DNA of 6,762 nt, taken from contig JBDTVQ010000379.1 in the NCBI GenBank assembly GCA_040007195.1, positions 1 through 6,762 of the forward strand. The letters are read 5' to 3'. Below the pieces are notes generated by a model. It made no database searches, had not been told where the DNA came from, and saw only the letters and a list, made by a program, of their open reading frames with translations. The position numbers were made by a program, and so were the translations under genes. Position 1 is the stretch's first letter; every line of letters starts with the position of its first letter. Source of the stretch: JAFLBB01 sp040007195. GTDB lineage: Bacteria; Acidobacteriota; Terriglobia; Bryobacterales; Bryobacteraceae. This document shows positions 1 to 6,302 of the stretch, in pieces.

Positions 1-401
1 TTGTGGGCAACTACGTGGTGGCGCCGAAGGGCGCGCGGGCATACGGCGTGGTGGTGAGCTCCGACGATGGCGGACGCGTGAAAGGTGTGGCTTCGCTGGC
101 CGTGCAACTGACGGCGCTCGAAGTGAACGGGCGGCAGGTGGAGATCTCCACGGCGTCGGTGACGCACGTGGCCAAGAGCACCAAGAAGAACGATGCCGTG
201 AAAGTTGGCGTGGCGAGCGGCATTGGCGCGGCCATCGGCGCGATCGCCGGTGGCGGAAAAGGCGCGGCTATTGGAGCGGGCGCTGGCGCTGGAGCGGGCA
301 CGGGCGTTGTGCTGGCGACGAAGGGCGAAGCGGCGGTGATCCCGTCGGAGAGTGCGCTGACGTTCCATTTGAAGGCGCCGTTGACGATCGCAAGAAAGTA
401 G
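1..401 (+). CDS. Glycine-zipper envelope protein, C-terminal part (5' end outside window)
   Basis: This gene enters from the left; the first whole codon is at base 3. The GTG there is probably not the true start, because the protein begins in the middle of a conserved-looking segment (VVAPKGARAYGVV), typical of the interior of longer proteins. About 132 residues are visible. The first ~55 form a beta-rich part with a 'DDGGRVKGVASLAVQL' stretch. A Lys-rich linker (STKKNDAVKVG) leads to a glycine zipper at visible residues 69-102, where Gly and Ala recur every three to four residues (GIGAAIGAIAGGGKGAAIGAG). A beta segment with IPSESALTFHL closes the protein and TAG ends it at 399-401. Glycine zippers of this YMGG/17-kDa-antigen-like type pack as membrane helices, and such proteins usually sit in the envelope. 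That location is inferred, since the signal peptide would lie upstream. The exact function is unknown. Confidence 0.8.
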   Translation, partial: VGNYVVAPKGARAYGVVVSSDDGGRVKGVASLAVQLTALEVNGRQVEISTASVTHVAKSTKKNDAVKVGVASGIGAAIGAIAGGGKGAAIGAGAGAGAGTGVVLATKGEAAVIPSESALTFHLKAPLTIARK

Positions 402-484
402 GAATCGAAAAGGACATGGCTACTCGAATGTCATTATCACTGGCTTCCCTCGCGAAGGCGTGTACGGCGCAGGAGGATACGAAG

Positions 485-625
485 ATGCGGCGTCCTCAGC
501 CCAAGGCAATTGAACGGGGCGAAGAGGACGTGCGCGTGAACTTCCAGGCTCTGCTGATTCCTGGTTTCAAGCTGTCGACGCCGCGGCTGCCGCTGTTGTC
601 GCCGCATTTGCACCGCGAGTCGTGA
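485..625 (+). CDS. Small hypothetical protein, 46 residues
   Basis: A short ORF follows the glycine-zipper gene on the same strand. I chose the ATG at 485 because a perfect AGGAGG lies at 471-476 with an 8-base spacer. The in-frame ATG at 416 has a GGA only one base away, which is too close, and the codons between 416 and 484 use A/T at the third position more freely. From 485 onward the third positions are mostly G or C, as in neighbouring genes. The predicted product is basic and proline-rich (MRRPQPKAIERGEEDVRVNF...), with a short hydrophobic stretch (FQALLIPGFKL) and no clear signal peptide or membrane helix. I do not recognise it. It could be co-transcribed with the gene to its left (83 bases between the stop and this start). 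The call depends on the ribosome binding site and codon use, so it could still be a chance ORF. Confidence 0.45.
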   Translation: MRRPQPKAIERGEEDVRVNFQALLIPGFKLSTPRLPLLSPHLHRES

Positions 626-634
626 CTCCCGCGG

Positions 635-655
635 CGCCCGGATGTAGCCCGGGCG
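635..655 (+). terminator. GC-rich hairpin after the small ORF
   Basis: CGCCCGG at 635-641 and CCGGGCG at 649-655 form a perfect 7-bp stem around a 7-base loop, ten bases after the stop at 623-625. There is no T tract behind it, so it is not a textbook intrinsic terminator. It could end the upstream transcript, stabilise its 3' end, or be a REP-like intergenic palindrome. The stem is seen directly; the role is inferred. Confidence 0.4.
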
Positions 656-691
656 GGCGGGGACGTGTGCGTGGCGGGGCGCCTGTTGCTG

Positions 692-697
692 TAACAT
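692..697 (+). promoter_or_regulatory. Candidate -10 box for a leaderless GMC transcript
   Basis: TAACAT lies six bases before the ATG at 704. No Shine-Dalgarno is visible upstream of that ATG (the preceding bases are catcactac). A TANNNT -10 element at this distance is the arrangement seen for leaderless mRNAs, where transcription starts at or beside the start codon. No good -35 box is seen 16-18 bases upstream. Confidence 0.35.
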
Positions 698-703
698 CAC
701 TAC

Positions 704-2416
704 ATGCCACAGGTGATTCGCACCCCGGAGGTGCATGAGGTCGTCGTTATCGGCTCAGGAGCCGGTGGCGGGACAGTGACGCATGTTCTGGCCAATTTGG
801 GCGTGAAGGTTACGCTCATCGAAGCCGGGCCGATGCTCAATCCCGCGCGCGACTACAAAGAGCACAAGATGCCGTACGATTACGATCATCGTGCGGCGGG
901 ACCGGCGGGTGAGCAGTACGAGGGCAAGTATCCTTTTGGATTTTTCCTCGCGCCCAATGGGTATTGGGACATTGACGGCGAGCCATACACGACGGCGCCG
1001 GGAAACAAATTCCGCTGGTTTCGTTCGCGCATTTTAGGGGGGCGGACGAATCACTACGGGCGCATCACGCTGCGCTTTGCCGATTACGATTTCAAACCAT
1101 ATTCCTTTGACGGCCTGGGCACGGATTGGCCGGTGACGTACGACGAGATGGCGCCGTACTACGACAAGGCCGAGCGGTTCATTGGTGTATGCGGTTCGCG
1201 CGAAGGCATTCGCAGCGCTCCGGACGGGCAATTCATGACGCCGCCCGAGCCGCGGGCGCATGAGCTGGTGGTACAACGGGCGTCGAAGGCGTTGGGCATT
1301 CCCTGCATTCCTTCGCGGATGAGCATCATCACGAAGAACCACAACGGGCGGCCGGCGTGCCACTGGTGCGGGCAGTGCGGGCGGGGTTGCGTGACGGCGT
1401 CGAATTACTCGTCGAGCCAGGTGCAGATTTTCCCGGCGATGAAGACGGGCAATGTGAAGATCATTGCCAACGCGATGGCGCGGGAGTTGCTGACCGATGG
1501 GTCGGGCAAGGTGACCGGGGTCAGCTACATCGACAAGACGACGCGGACGGAGAAGCAGATTCGCTGCCGCGCGGTGGTGGTGGCGGCGAGCGCGTGCGAG
1601 AGCGCACGGCTGCTGTTGAACTCGAAGAGTTCGCATACGCCGAACGGGATGTGCAACGCCAACGGCGTGGTGGGACGCAACCTCACCGATACGGTGGGCT
1701 ATGGGTTGAGCGGGCGCGTGCCGGCGTTTGAAGGCATGCCGCGGTACAACGCCGATGGGTATGGCGGCGGGCACGTGTACATGCCGTGGTGGGAGCTGGA
1801 AAAGAAGAACAAGGATTTCCCGCGTGGATATCACGTGGAAGTGGGCGGCGGGTATGGGATGCCGCAGGTGGGCTCGACGCATGGATCGTGCCGCAGGCAT
1901 GAGGGCTATGGCGCGGACCTGAAAAAGAAGATCATCAACGACTACGGAACGACGATTGGGTTCGCTGGGCGCGGGGAGATGATTCCCAACGAGAACACGT
2001 TCTGCGAGATCGATCCCACGGTCGTGGACCGTTGGGGAATTCCGGTGCTGCGGTTCCACTTCGAATGGAGCGAGAACGAATTGAAGATGGCCAAGCACAT
2101 GCACCAGACGTTTGTGGCGATCATCGAGAAGATGGGCGGCACGGTGACGGGGCTGCGCAATCCCGAACGCGAGAGCGATGGGATTTCGGTGGGCGGCATG
2201 ATCATTCACGAGTTGGGCACGGTGCGCATGGGCAACGATCCCATGACGTCGGCGTTGAACAAGTATTGCCAGTCGCACGAGATGAAGAACCTGTTTGTGG
2301 CCGATGCGGCGCCGTTTGTGAGCAACCCCGACAAGAACCCGACGCTGACGATAAACGCGATGGCATGGCGGACTTCCGAATATCTCGCCGAGGAGATGAA
2401 AAAAGGCAATGTCTGA
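704..2416 (+). CDS. GMC-family FAD-dependent oxidoreductase, catalytic subunit of a Tat-exported dehydrogenase
   Basis: This 570-residue protein most likely oxidises a sugar, sugar acid or alcohol using FAD. The N-terminal dinucleotide fold has GSGAGGG at residues 17-23 and the ribose-binding Glu at 40 (LIEAGP). The GMC signature GGRTNHYGR is at 112-120. A tight cysteine cluster, CX2CX2CX3C, sits at C219, C222, C225 and C229 and could hold an Fe-S cluster, as in the catalytic subunit of bacterial FAD-glucose dehydrogenase. The catalytic pair is probably H502 (IIHELGTVRMG) and N545 (NPDKNPTLTI). There is no signal peptide; export is expected by riding with the small subunit encoded next, which overlaps this gene by 8 bases (2409-2416). 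The family includes gluconate 2-dehydrogenase and glucoside 3-dehydrogenase large subunits. The substrate cannot be read from the sequence. No cytochrome c subunit is visible nearby, so the electron acceptor is unknown. Start at ATG 704 places the FAD motif at the normal distance from the N terminus. Confidence 0.9.
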   Translation: MPQVIRTPEVHEVVVIGSGAGGGTVTHVLANLGVKVTLIEAGPMLNPARDYKEHKMPYDYDHRAAGPAGEQYEGKYPFGFFLAPNGYWDIDGEPYTTAPGNKFRWFRSRILGGRTNHYGRITLRFADYDFKPYSFDGLGTDWPVTYDEMAPYYDKAERFIGVCGSREGIRSAPDGQFMTPPEPRAHELVVQRASKALGIPCIPSRMSIITKNHNGRPACHWCGQCGRGCVTASNYSSSQVQIFPAMKTGNVKIIANAMARELLTDGSGKVTGVSYIDKTTRTEKQIRCRAVVVAASACESARLLLNSKSSHTPNGMCNANGVVGRNLTDTVGYGLSGRVPAFEGMPRYNADGYGGGHVYMPWWELEKKNKDFPRGYHVEVGGGYGMPQVGSTHGSCRRHEGYGADLKKKIINDYGTTIGFAGRGEMIPNENTFCEIDPTVVDRWGIPVLRFHFEWSENELKMAKHMHQTFVAIIEKMGGTVTGLRNPERESDGISVGGMIIHELGTVRMGNDPMTSALNKYCQSHEMKNLFVADAAPFVSNPDKNPTLTINAMAWRTSEYLAEEMKKGNV

Positions 2417-3038
2417 TCTGATCCGGACCGAGGAAATTGGCGGCGCCGAGAGCGCGGAATCGACGGGCGCGAGCAGGCGCTCGATGCTGCGGAGCTTTGC
2501 CGTGGCGGCGTTGGCCGGGGCGTTGAGCGAAGAGGCGTCGGCGCAGGTGCATCAGCATGTGGCCGAGGAGAAGAAGGCGGTGGCAGGCGGCGTGTATAAG
2601 CCGAAGCTGTTCAACGCGCACGAATTCGAGACGCTGGCGGTATTGAGCGACATCATTATTCCGGGGGCCCGGAAGGCGGGGGCGGTCGAGTTCATCGATT
2701 TGCTGGCGAGCAACAATGGCGAGTTCGCCTATCCCTTCACGGGTGGGTTGCTGTGGCTGGACGACGAGTTCGACCGGCGGTTCAAAACGAGTTTCCTGAA
2801 GGCGACGGGGGCGCAGCGGACCGAGGTGCTGGAGTTGATTGCGTACCGGAAGAATATGAGTCCGGCGCTGGGACCGGGGATTGAGTTTTTCGATTTCGCG
2901 CGGCGGATGTCGTCGGATGCGTATTTCACTTCTCGCGAGGGGACGGCCGAGATTGGCTTCATGGGGAACAAGGCGATTGCCGAGTTCAAGGTTCCGCAAG
3001 AGGTGATCGATTTTGTGAACAAGCGCAGTCCGGTGTGA
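2409..3038 (+). CDS. Gluconate 2-dehydrogenase subunit 3-like protein with Tat signal
   Basis: This 209-residue protein matches the small subunit that accompanies GMC dehydrogenases (gluconate 2-dehydrogenase subunit 3 family). A twin-arginine signal is clear: SRRSMLR at residues 22-28, a hydrophobic stretch FAVAALAGAL at 30-39, and an ASA-Q signal peptidase site after residue 45. The mature part starts QVHQHVAEEKK and carries the family body with FNAHEFETLAVLSDIIIPG near residues 69-87, GGLLWLDDEFDRRF further on, and YFTSREGTAEIGFMGN in the C-terminal quarter. The ATG lies inside the last codons of the upstream gene (8-base overlap), which indicates translational coupling and 1:1 production. 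AGGAG at 2391-2395 and AAGG at 2403-2406 are both at imperfect distances from the start. In this family the subunit serves as the Tat escort for the flavin subunit, placing the complex in the periplasm. That role is family knowledge, not shown here directly. Confidence 0.88.
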   Translation: MSDLIRTEEIGGAESAESTGASRRSMLRSFAVAALAGALSEEASAQVHQHVAEEKKAVAGGVYKPKLFNAHEFETLAVLSDIIIPGARKAGAVEFIDLLASNNGEFAYPFTGGLLWLDDEFDRRFKTSFLKATGAQRTEVLELIAYRKNMSPALGPGIEFFDFARRMSSDAYFTSREGTAEIGFMGNKAIAEFKVPQEVIDFVNKRSPV

Positions 3039-3069
3039 GGGACTAGCAAAGCCAGGCGCTCCGTGACGG

Positions 3070-3087
3070 CCGGGCGCGGAAACCCGG
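3070..3087 (+). terminator. Possible terminator hairpin between convergent genes
   Basis: Between the convergent stops at 3038 and 3116, CCGGG (3070-3074) and CCCGG (3083-3087) can pair around an 8-base loop, and a further GCCGGCCGG follows at 3096-3104 before a pyrimidine-rich stretch (acttctcttt). A convergent intergenic region is where a two-way terminator is expected, but the stem is short and there is no clean T run. The role is inferred. Confidence 0.3.
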
Positions 3088-3115
3088 GCCAGGATGCCGG
3101 CCGGACTTCTCTTTG

Positions 3116-4897
3116 TCAGCAATACCAGATACTGGAGCCGTTTTGAGCGTTGTAAGGGGAGTTGTCGCACTCGGCGGTGGCGCGGGCGATGGTGCTGCCG
3201 GAGACGATTTGGAGTTCCAGTTTCGAGCCGGCGGTGGGGGCAGCTTCGCGGTAGCTGACTTCGATGCCTTCGCGGAGGATTTGCAGAATGTACTCCATGT
3301 TGGTGGCGTAGTCGGCGGGCTCGTTGCATTTCAGGTAGTAGCCTCCGGTTTCGCCGCAGACGGCCTGGAGGGTCTTCGTGACGGCTTCGGGGAGGTCGGG
3401 CGCGGCGATGACGTGCAGGAATGCGCCGGTCTGGTCGGCCTGTTGGGCGACCATCATGAGCGAATCCGAGGCGCCGTGCATTTGCAGCGATTCGGCTTCG
3501 GTGACGAACATGACGAGGTTGGCTTGTGCGGCGAGGCCGGTGGGGGCGTTCATGAGGGCCTGGAGGGCGGGTATCATTCCGGGTCCGGCATCGGGGCGCG
3601 TGCGGGCGGGAACGCTGGGCACAAGACTGTAGACGACCCGGGGCGGTGGAGTTTTGCCGGTTTGCTGGGACTGAATGGGGCGTCCCGGCTGATAGCTGAT
3701 GAGAGCGACTCGATCGGCATCGCCTTTCTGGTTCAACAGGCGGCGAACGGCGTCATGTACCTCCTGCGGCCAGTTGTCGGGAAGGAGGACGCCGATGGCC
3801 AGGGCGCCGAGAGACATGTAGCGCATCTGCACTTCGAGGGCAGGCTGCCCATTGCAGGCCAGGCGGGCGGTGGCGGGAAGTTCGACGGGTGGTTTGGGTA
3901 GGCGGGCGAGGGCCGACAGGCGGCGGCGCGCGGTGCCGGATTCGGTGACCCGCAGGATCCGCAGAGCTGCCGATTGCTGCACTTCGGCGATGCCGGCGAC
4001 GCTGGCTTGCACGAACTTCGCCAAGGCTTCGTTGGCCGCACGGACGACGTTTTCGTCGGCGTCCTTGGCAAGTTCTTCGAGACGGGGGAGGAAAGCGCGG
4101 TCAGCGGTCTGGCCGATGATCCACGCAGCGGTTGCGCGGAACAGGGGCGAAGGGTGGTGGACCATTTCGAGCAGGCGCGGCACTACAGAGAGTTCGCCGA
4201 GCTTGAAGAGGCCAAGGATGGCGTTGCCGACGACCCGGTTGTTGGAGTCGTCGAGGGCGGAAACCAGGGCCCGGCGGGAGCCCGGCGTGCGCTGACCCCA
4301 CAACGCTTCGATGGCATTGGCCCGGACGCGCGAATCCGAGTCAGCCAGCGCGAGGTCGACGCGTTGATTTCGCTGGGCAACCAGCAGGGCGGCGCGCGAG
4401 CGGACGTGGGCGCCCGAGGAGCGCAGAAGTTGAATGGCCACCGGCAACATGCGGTTTCCGGGCGAGGACTGGGTGAGGATGTCGAGCAGCGCCTCGGCCT
4501 GCGGGCCGAGTTTCATGACAATGTCTTTGTGCGTGGAATCGACCAGCCAGCGCATGAGGCGGATATCGAACTGCGGTTCCAGGCGCATGGACACGCGCAT
4601 AAGTTCGACGGCCTCGTCCTGGGTCATAAGCTTGCGGTCAACGAGGATTTCAAGGAACGCACCCGTTTCGGTGAGGTGGGTCAGGATGAACCGATGGCCC
4701 TGCCCGCTTTTGCCCGCGCGAATGAGCGTGATCGCTTCGGCGATGAACTCGGCACGGTGCGTATCGAACATCTCGGCCATGGCGGCCCGAGTCGGCATAG
4801 GGCGGGATGCAAAATTCTCTGCAAGACGCTCCAGGGAGACTTTCGGCGAGGCAGCCGACAGTCCGTACTCGATTTGCGCCGGTCCCTGGCGGCTCAT
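3116..4897 (-). CDS. HEAT-repeat protein with degenerate vWA-like C-terminal half
   Basis: The predicted 593-residue protein has no signal peptide or membrane segment, so it is probably cytoplasmic. Residues ~20-140 are helical. About four HEAT-type repeats span ~145-300, recognisable by units such as DSDSRVRANAIEALWG (186-201), DDSNNRVVGNAILGLFKLG (216-234) and DADENVVRAANEALAKF (279-295). Such solenoids bind partner proteins. From ~355 on the pattern of strands and helices recalls a von Willebrand A fold: GALAIGVLLPDNW, ADRVALISYQP, ANLVMFVTEAES, AFLHVIAAPD and GGYYLKC. The DxSxS metal site is absent (LLPDNWPQE stands where it would be). A final beta segment (KLELQIVSGSTIARATAEC) recalls the tail of vWA-related proteins common in Acidobacteriota. 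The protein ends SSIWYC. The start at 4897 has no visible Shine-Dalgarno on the minus strand; a later Met at residue 34 is an alternative. The gene faces away from the ATPase gene and converges on the dehydrogenase operon. A scaffolding role is inference. Confidence 0.75.
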   Translation of the reverse strand: MSRQGPAQIEYGLSAASPKVSLERLAENFASRPMPTRAAMAEMFDTHRAEFIAEAITLIRAGKSGQGHRFILTHLTETGAFLEILVDRKLMTQDEAVELMRVSMRLEPQFDIRLMRWLVDSTHKDIVMKLGPQAEALLDILTQSSPGNRMLPVAIQLLRSSGAHVRSRAALLVAQRNQRVDLALADSDSRVRANAIEALWGQRTPGSRRALVSALDDSNNRVVGNAILGLFKLGELSVVPRLLEMVHHPSPLFRATAAWIIGQTADRAFLPRLEELAKDADENVVRAANEALAKFVQASVAGIAEVQQSAALRILRVTESGTARRRLSALARLPKPPVELPATARLACNGQPALEVQMRYMSLGALAIGVLLPDNWPQEVHDAVRRLLNQKGDADRVALISYQPGRPIQSQQTGKTPPPRVVYSLVPSVPARTRPDAGPGMIPALQALMNAPTGLAAQANLVMFVTEAESLQMHGASDSLMMVAQQADQTGAFLHVIAAPDLPEAVTKTLQAVCGETGGYYLKCNEPADYATNMEYILQILREGIEVSYREAAPTAGSKLELQIVSGSTIARATAECDNSPYNAQNGSSIWYC

Positions 4898-5026
4898 GAG
4901 TAGCTTATCGGCTAAGGTTACATCGGTAAGAGAGCGTATTTGTGGAACGGCAATGCATCATTTTTTGCAGCCGCCGGGAGCCCAACCGGGACTTTTGGCC
5001 CCCCCTTGCTACCCCGCATGGACTAC

Positions 5027-5054
5027 TTTACACACCCGCTTTCCGTGCTAGGAT
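5027..5054 (+). promoter_or_regulatory. Candidate sigma-70-type promoter with extended -10 for the AAA ATPase gene
   Basis: TTTACA (5027-5032, five of six to TTGACA) is followed after 16 bases by TAGGAT (5049-5054, four of six to TATAAT), with TG at 5046-5047 giving an extended -10 (TGnTAGGAT). Transcription would start near 5061, leaving a leader of about 55 bases before ATG 5116. It lies in the 218-base gap between two divergent genes. Confidence 0.45.
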
Positions 5055-5115
5055 TAAGAAATCGTGGAGGTTTGCGCCTCTACAATCTTTCGGAGGATCG
5101 GGCGATAGGGTAATC

Positions 5116-6009
5116 ATGTACAACGCTTTCTTTGGCTTCGCGGAGAACCCGTTTAATCTGAGTCCCGACCCGACTTTTTTCTACCGTAGTCCTCAGCACG
5201 AGGAAGCGCTGGCGAACCTCATCTATGGCGTTCAATCCAGGAAAGGCTTCATCGTACTGACGGGCGAAGTCGGCACGGGCAAGACGACGATGCTCGAATG
5301 CCTGCGCGACTTTCTGTACGCCCAGCGGACCGAGTTTGCCTTCGTGTTCAATTCGCGCATTACACCGATCGAATTTTTCGAGATGATCGCCTACGATCTC
5401 GACTTGCGCTGCGAGCGTCCATCGAAGACCGAGGTCTTGTTCAAGCTCAACCAGCTGTTGTTGCAACAGGCGAGCGAAGGGCGAACGACGGTGCTGATCG
5501 TCGACGAGGCCCACAGTCTCGAATGGGAAGTGCTGGAAGAGATCCGGATGCTGGGGAACCTGGAAAACCGCGGCGGGAAGCTGCTGCAGGTGATTCTGGC
5601 CGGCCAGCCGGAGTTGGACCGCAAGCTGGATGCGCCGAATCTGCGCCAGTTGAAGCAGCGCATCGTGTTACGTTGCGCGCTGCACCCTTTCACCGAAGCC
5701 GAGACCACCGAGTACATTGTGAGCCGCCTCAGCCGGGCCGGCATGGACAACACAGAGGTGTTTCCGCAGGAAGTGCTGAGCGAGGTCCACGTGCGCTCAC
5801 AGGGCATTCCCCGCCTAATTAACGCTCTTTGCGACAACCTTTTGCTCACGGCATTCGCCCTGGAACGCCGGGATACGAATCTGGAGATGCTGGACGAGGT
5901 CGCCCAGGATATGCGGCTGGAATGGCCCGGCCGCCGTTTTCGCCACCGCAATGCACCGTTGCAGGAAGATTCCTTCCGGCCGACTCCCCACTTTAGTCGC
6001 ACCGAATAA
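5116..6009 (+). CDS. ExeA/GspA-type AAA ATPase
   Basis: This 297-residue ATPase opens with the hallmark of the ExeA/GspA and exosortase-associated ATPase group, MYNAFFGFAENPFNLSPDP, followed by FFYRSPQHEEALANLIYGV. Walker A is GEVGTGKT (50-57) and Walker B is VLIVDEAH (126-133). LAGQPEL (161-167) and QRI (181-183) match the sensor and arginine regions of the group, and SQGIPRLIN (228-236) the sensor-2 helix. No membrane segment or peptidoglycan-binding domain follows, unlike full GspA, and the C-terminal 30 residues look disordered. I chose ATG 5116 because the family N terminus starts exactly there; the frame is open upstream to 4942 but those residues look non-coding. A weak AGGG (5107-5110) lies five bases upstream, while a GGAGG at 5092-5096 is too far away. 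Relatives assist secretin assembly, polysaccharide/exosortase systems or transposition; no such partner is visible here, so the role is open. Confidence 0.85.
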   Translation: MYNAFFGFAENPFNLSPDPTFFYRSPQHEEALANLIYGVQSRKGFIVLTGEVGTGKTTMLECLRDFLYAQRTEFAFVFNSRITPIEFFEMIAYDLDLRCERPSKTEVLFKLNQLLLQQASEGRTTVLIVDEAHSLEWEVLEEIRMLGNLENRGGKLLQVILAGQPELDRKLDAPNLRQLKQRIVLRCALHPFTEAETTEYIVSRLSRAGMDNTEVFPQEVLSEVHVRSQGIPRLINALCDNLLLTAFALERRDTNLEMLDEVAQDMRLEWPGRRFRHRNAPLQEDSFRPTPHFSRTE

Positions 6010-6013
6010 CGCA

Positions 6014-6033
6014 TTGAATAGAATTTAATTCAA
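6014..6033. repeat. AT-rich inverted repeat, possible operator
   Basis: TTGAAT (6014-6019) and ATTCAA (6028-6033) are perfect arms around 8 bases, and GAATTTAATTC (6021-6031) is itself a palindrome around a central T. It starts five bases after the ATPase stop codon. It could bind a dimeric regulator or form a weak RNA hairpin. The symmetry is seen; the function is inferred. Confidence 0.3.
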
Positions 6034-6034
6034 A

Positions 6035-6056
6035 CCTTTCCGGCTAGCGCCGAAGG
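6035..6056 (+). terminator. Possible terminator of the AAA ATPase gene
   Basis: CCTT (6035-6038), a two-base bulge, CGGC (6041-6044), loop TAGC, GCCG (6049-6052) and AAGG (6053-6056) form an 8-bp bulged stem 25 bases after the ATPase stop. A T-rich stretch (ttttctttt) follows only at 6080-6089, too far for a classical intrinsic terminator. The low-GC spacer to 6302 has no convincing gene of its own. Confidence 0.3.
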
Positions 6057-6213
6057 TGTCCCCCCTATCCCCTCCGTCAGTTTTCTTTTGTAAATCACAC
6101 ACTTGCCAATAACCGTCTAAACGGTATTCCGCACAAGCATCACACCAATCCTCGCCCTCTCGCTGAACTCCTAGCAAATACTAAGGGAAATCCTATGGAC
6201 CTAGGGTGTCCCA

Positions 6214-6241
6214 TTTAGCTAACCTCTCTGTGTAGTACAAT
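6214..6241 (+). promoter_or_regulatory. Candidate promoter of the dodecapeptide-repeat gene
   Basis: TACAAT at 6236-6241 matches five of six bases of the -10 consensus. TTTAGC (6214-6219), 16 bases upstream, is only a weak -35. The start of transcription would be near 6248, giving a leader of about 55 bases that contains the hairpin at 6258-6275. The weak -35 suggests an activator or a different sigma factor, if the site is real. Confidence 0.4.
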
Positions 6242-6257
6242 ATTTCTAAGGTCAAAG

Positions 6258-6275
6258 CCTGAGCGCAGACTCAGG
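6258..6275 (+). promoter_or_regulatory. Hairpin in the leader of the dodecapeptide-repeat gene
   Basis: CCTGAG (6258-6263) and CTCAGG (6270-6275) form a perfect 6-bp stem with a 6-base loop (CGCAGA). It ends 27 bases before ATG 6303, just upstream of the presumed ribosome binding site. It may stabilise the mRNA or affect translation. The stem is seen; the role is inferred. Confidence 0.4.
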
Positions 6276-6302
6276 TGACAACAGAGAAAGGTTCGGCGTT
6301 AC

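Noticed and set aside
1034..2278. A 414-residue open frame antisense to the GMC gene
   Set aside because: It is rich in Arg, His and Pro with no recognisable motif, as expected for the complement of a GC-rich coding frame; the plus strand has clear GMC motifs over the same bases.
2202..3329. A 375-residue minus-strand open frame across the small subunit and the convergent gap
   Set aside because: The composition is Arg/Pro/His-rich and without domains, and it overlaps two well-supported genes; a shadow frame.
3974..4903. A 309-residue plus-strand open frame inside the HEAT-repeat gene
   Set aside because: The minus strand shows HEAT repeats over this stretch, while the plus frame shows no motif.
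4942..5115. A 58-residue N-terminal extension of the AAA ATPase
   Set aside because: The family N terminus begins exactly at ATG 5116, the extension has no domain features, and the best promoter candidate lies inside it.
6195..6218. A seven-codon leader ORF (MDLGCPI) with AGGG upstream at 6185-ish
   Set aside because: It lies upstream of the candidate -10 box at 6236, so it would not be on the main transcript, and short ORFs of this size occur by chance.
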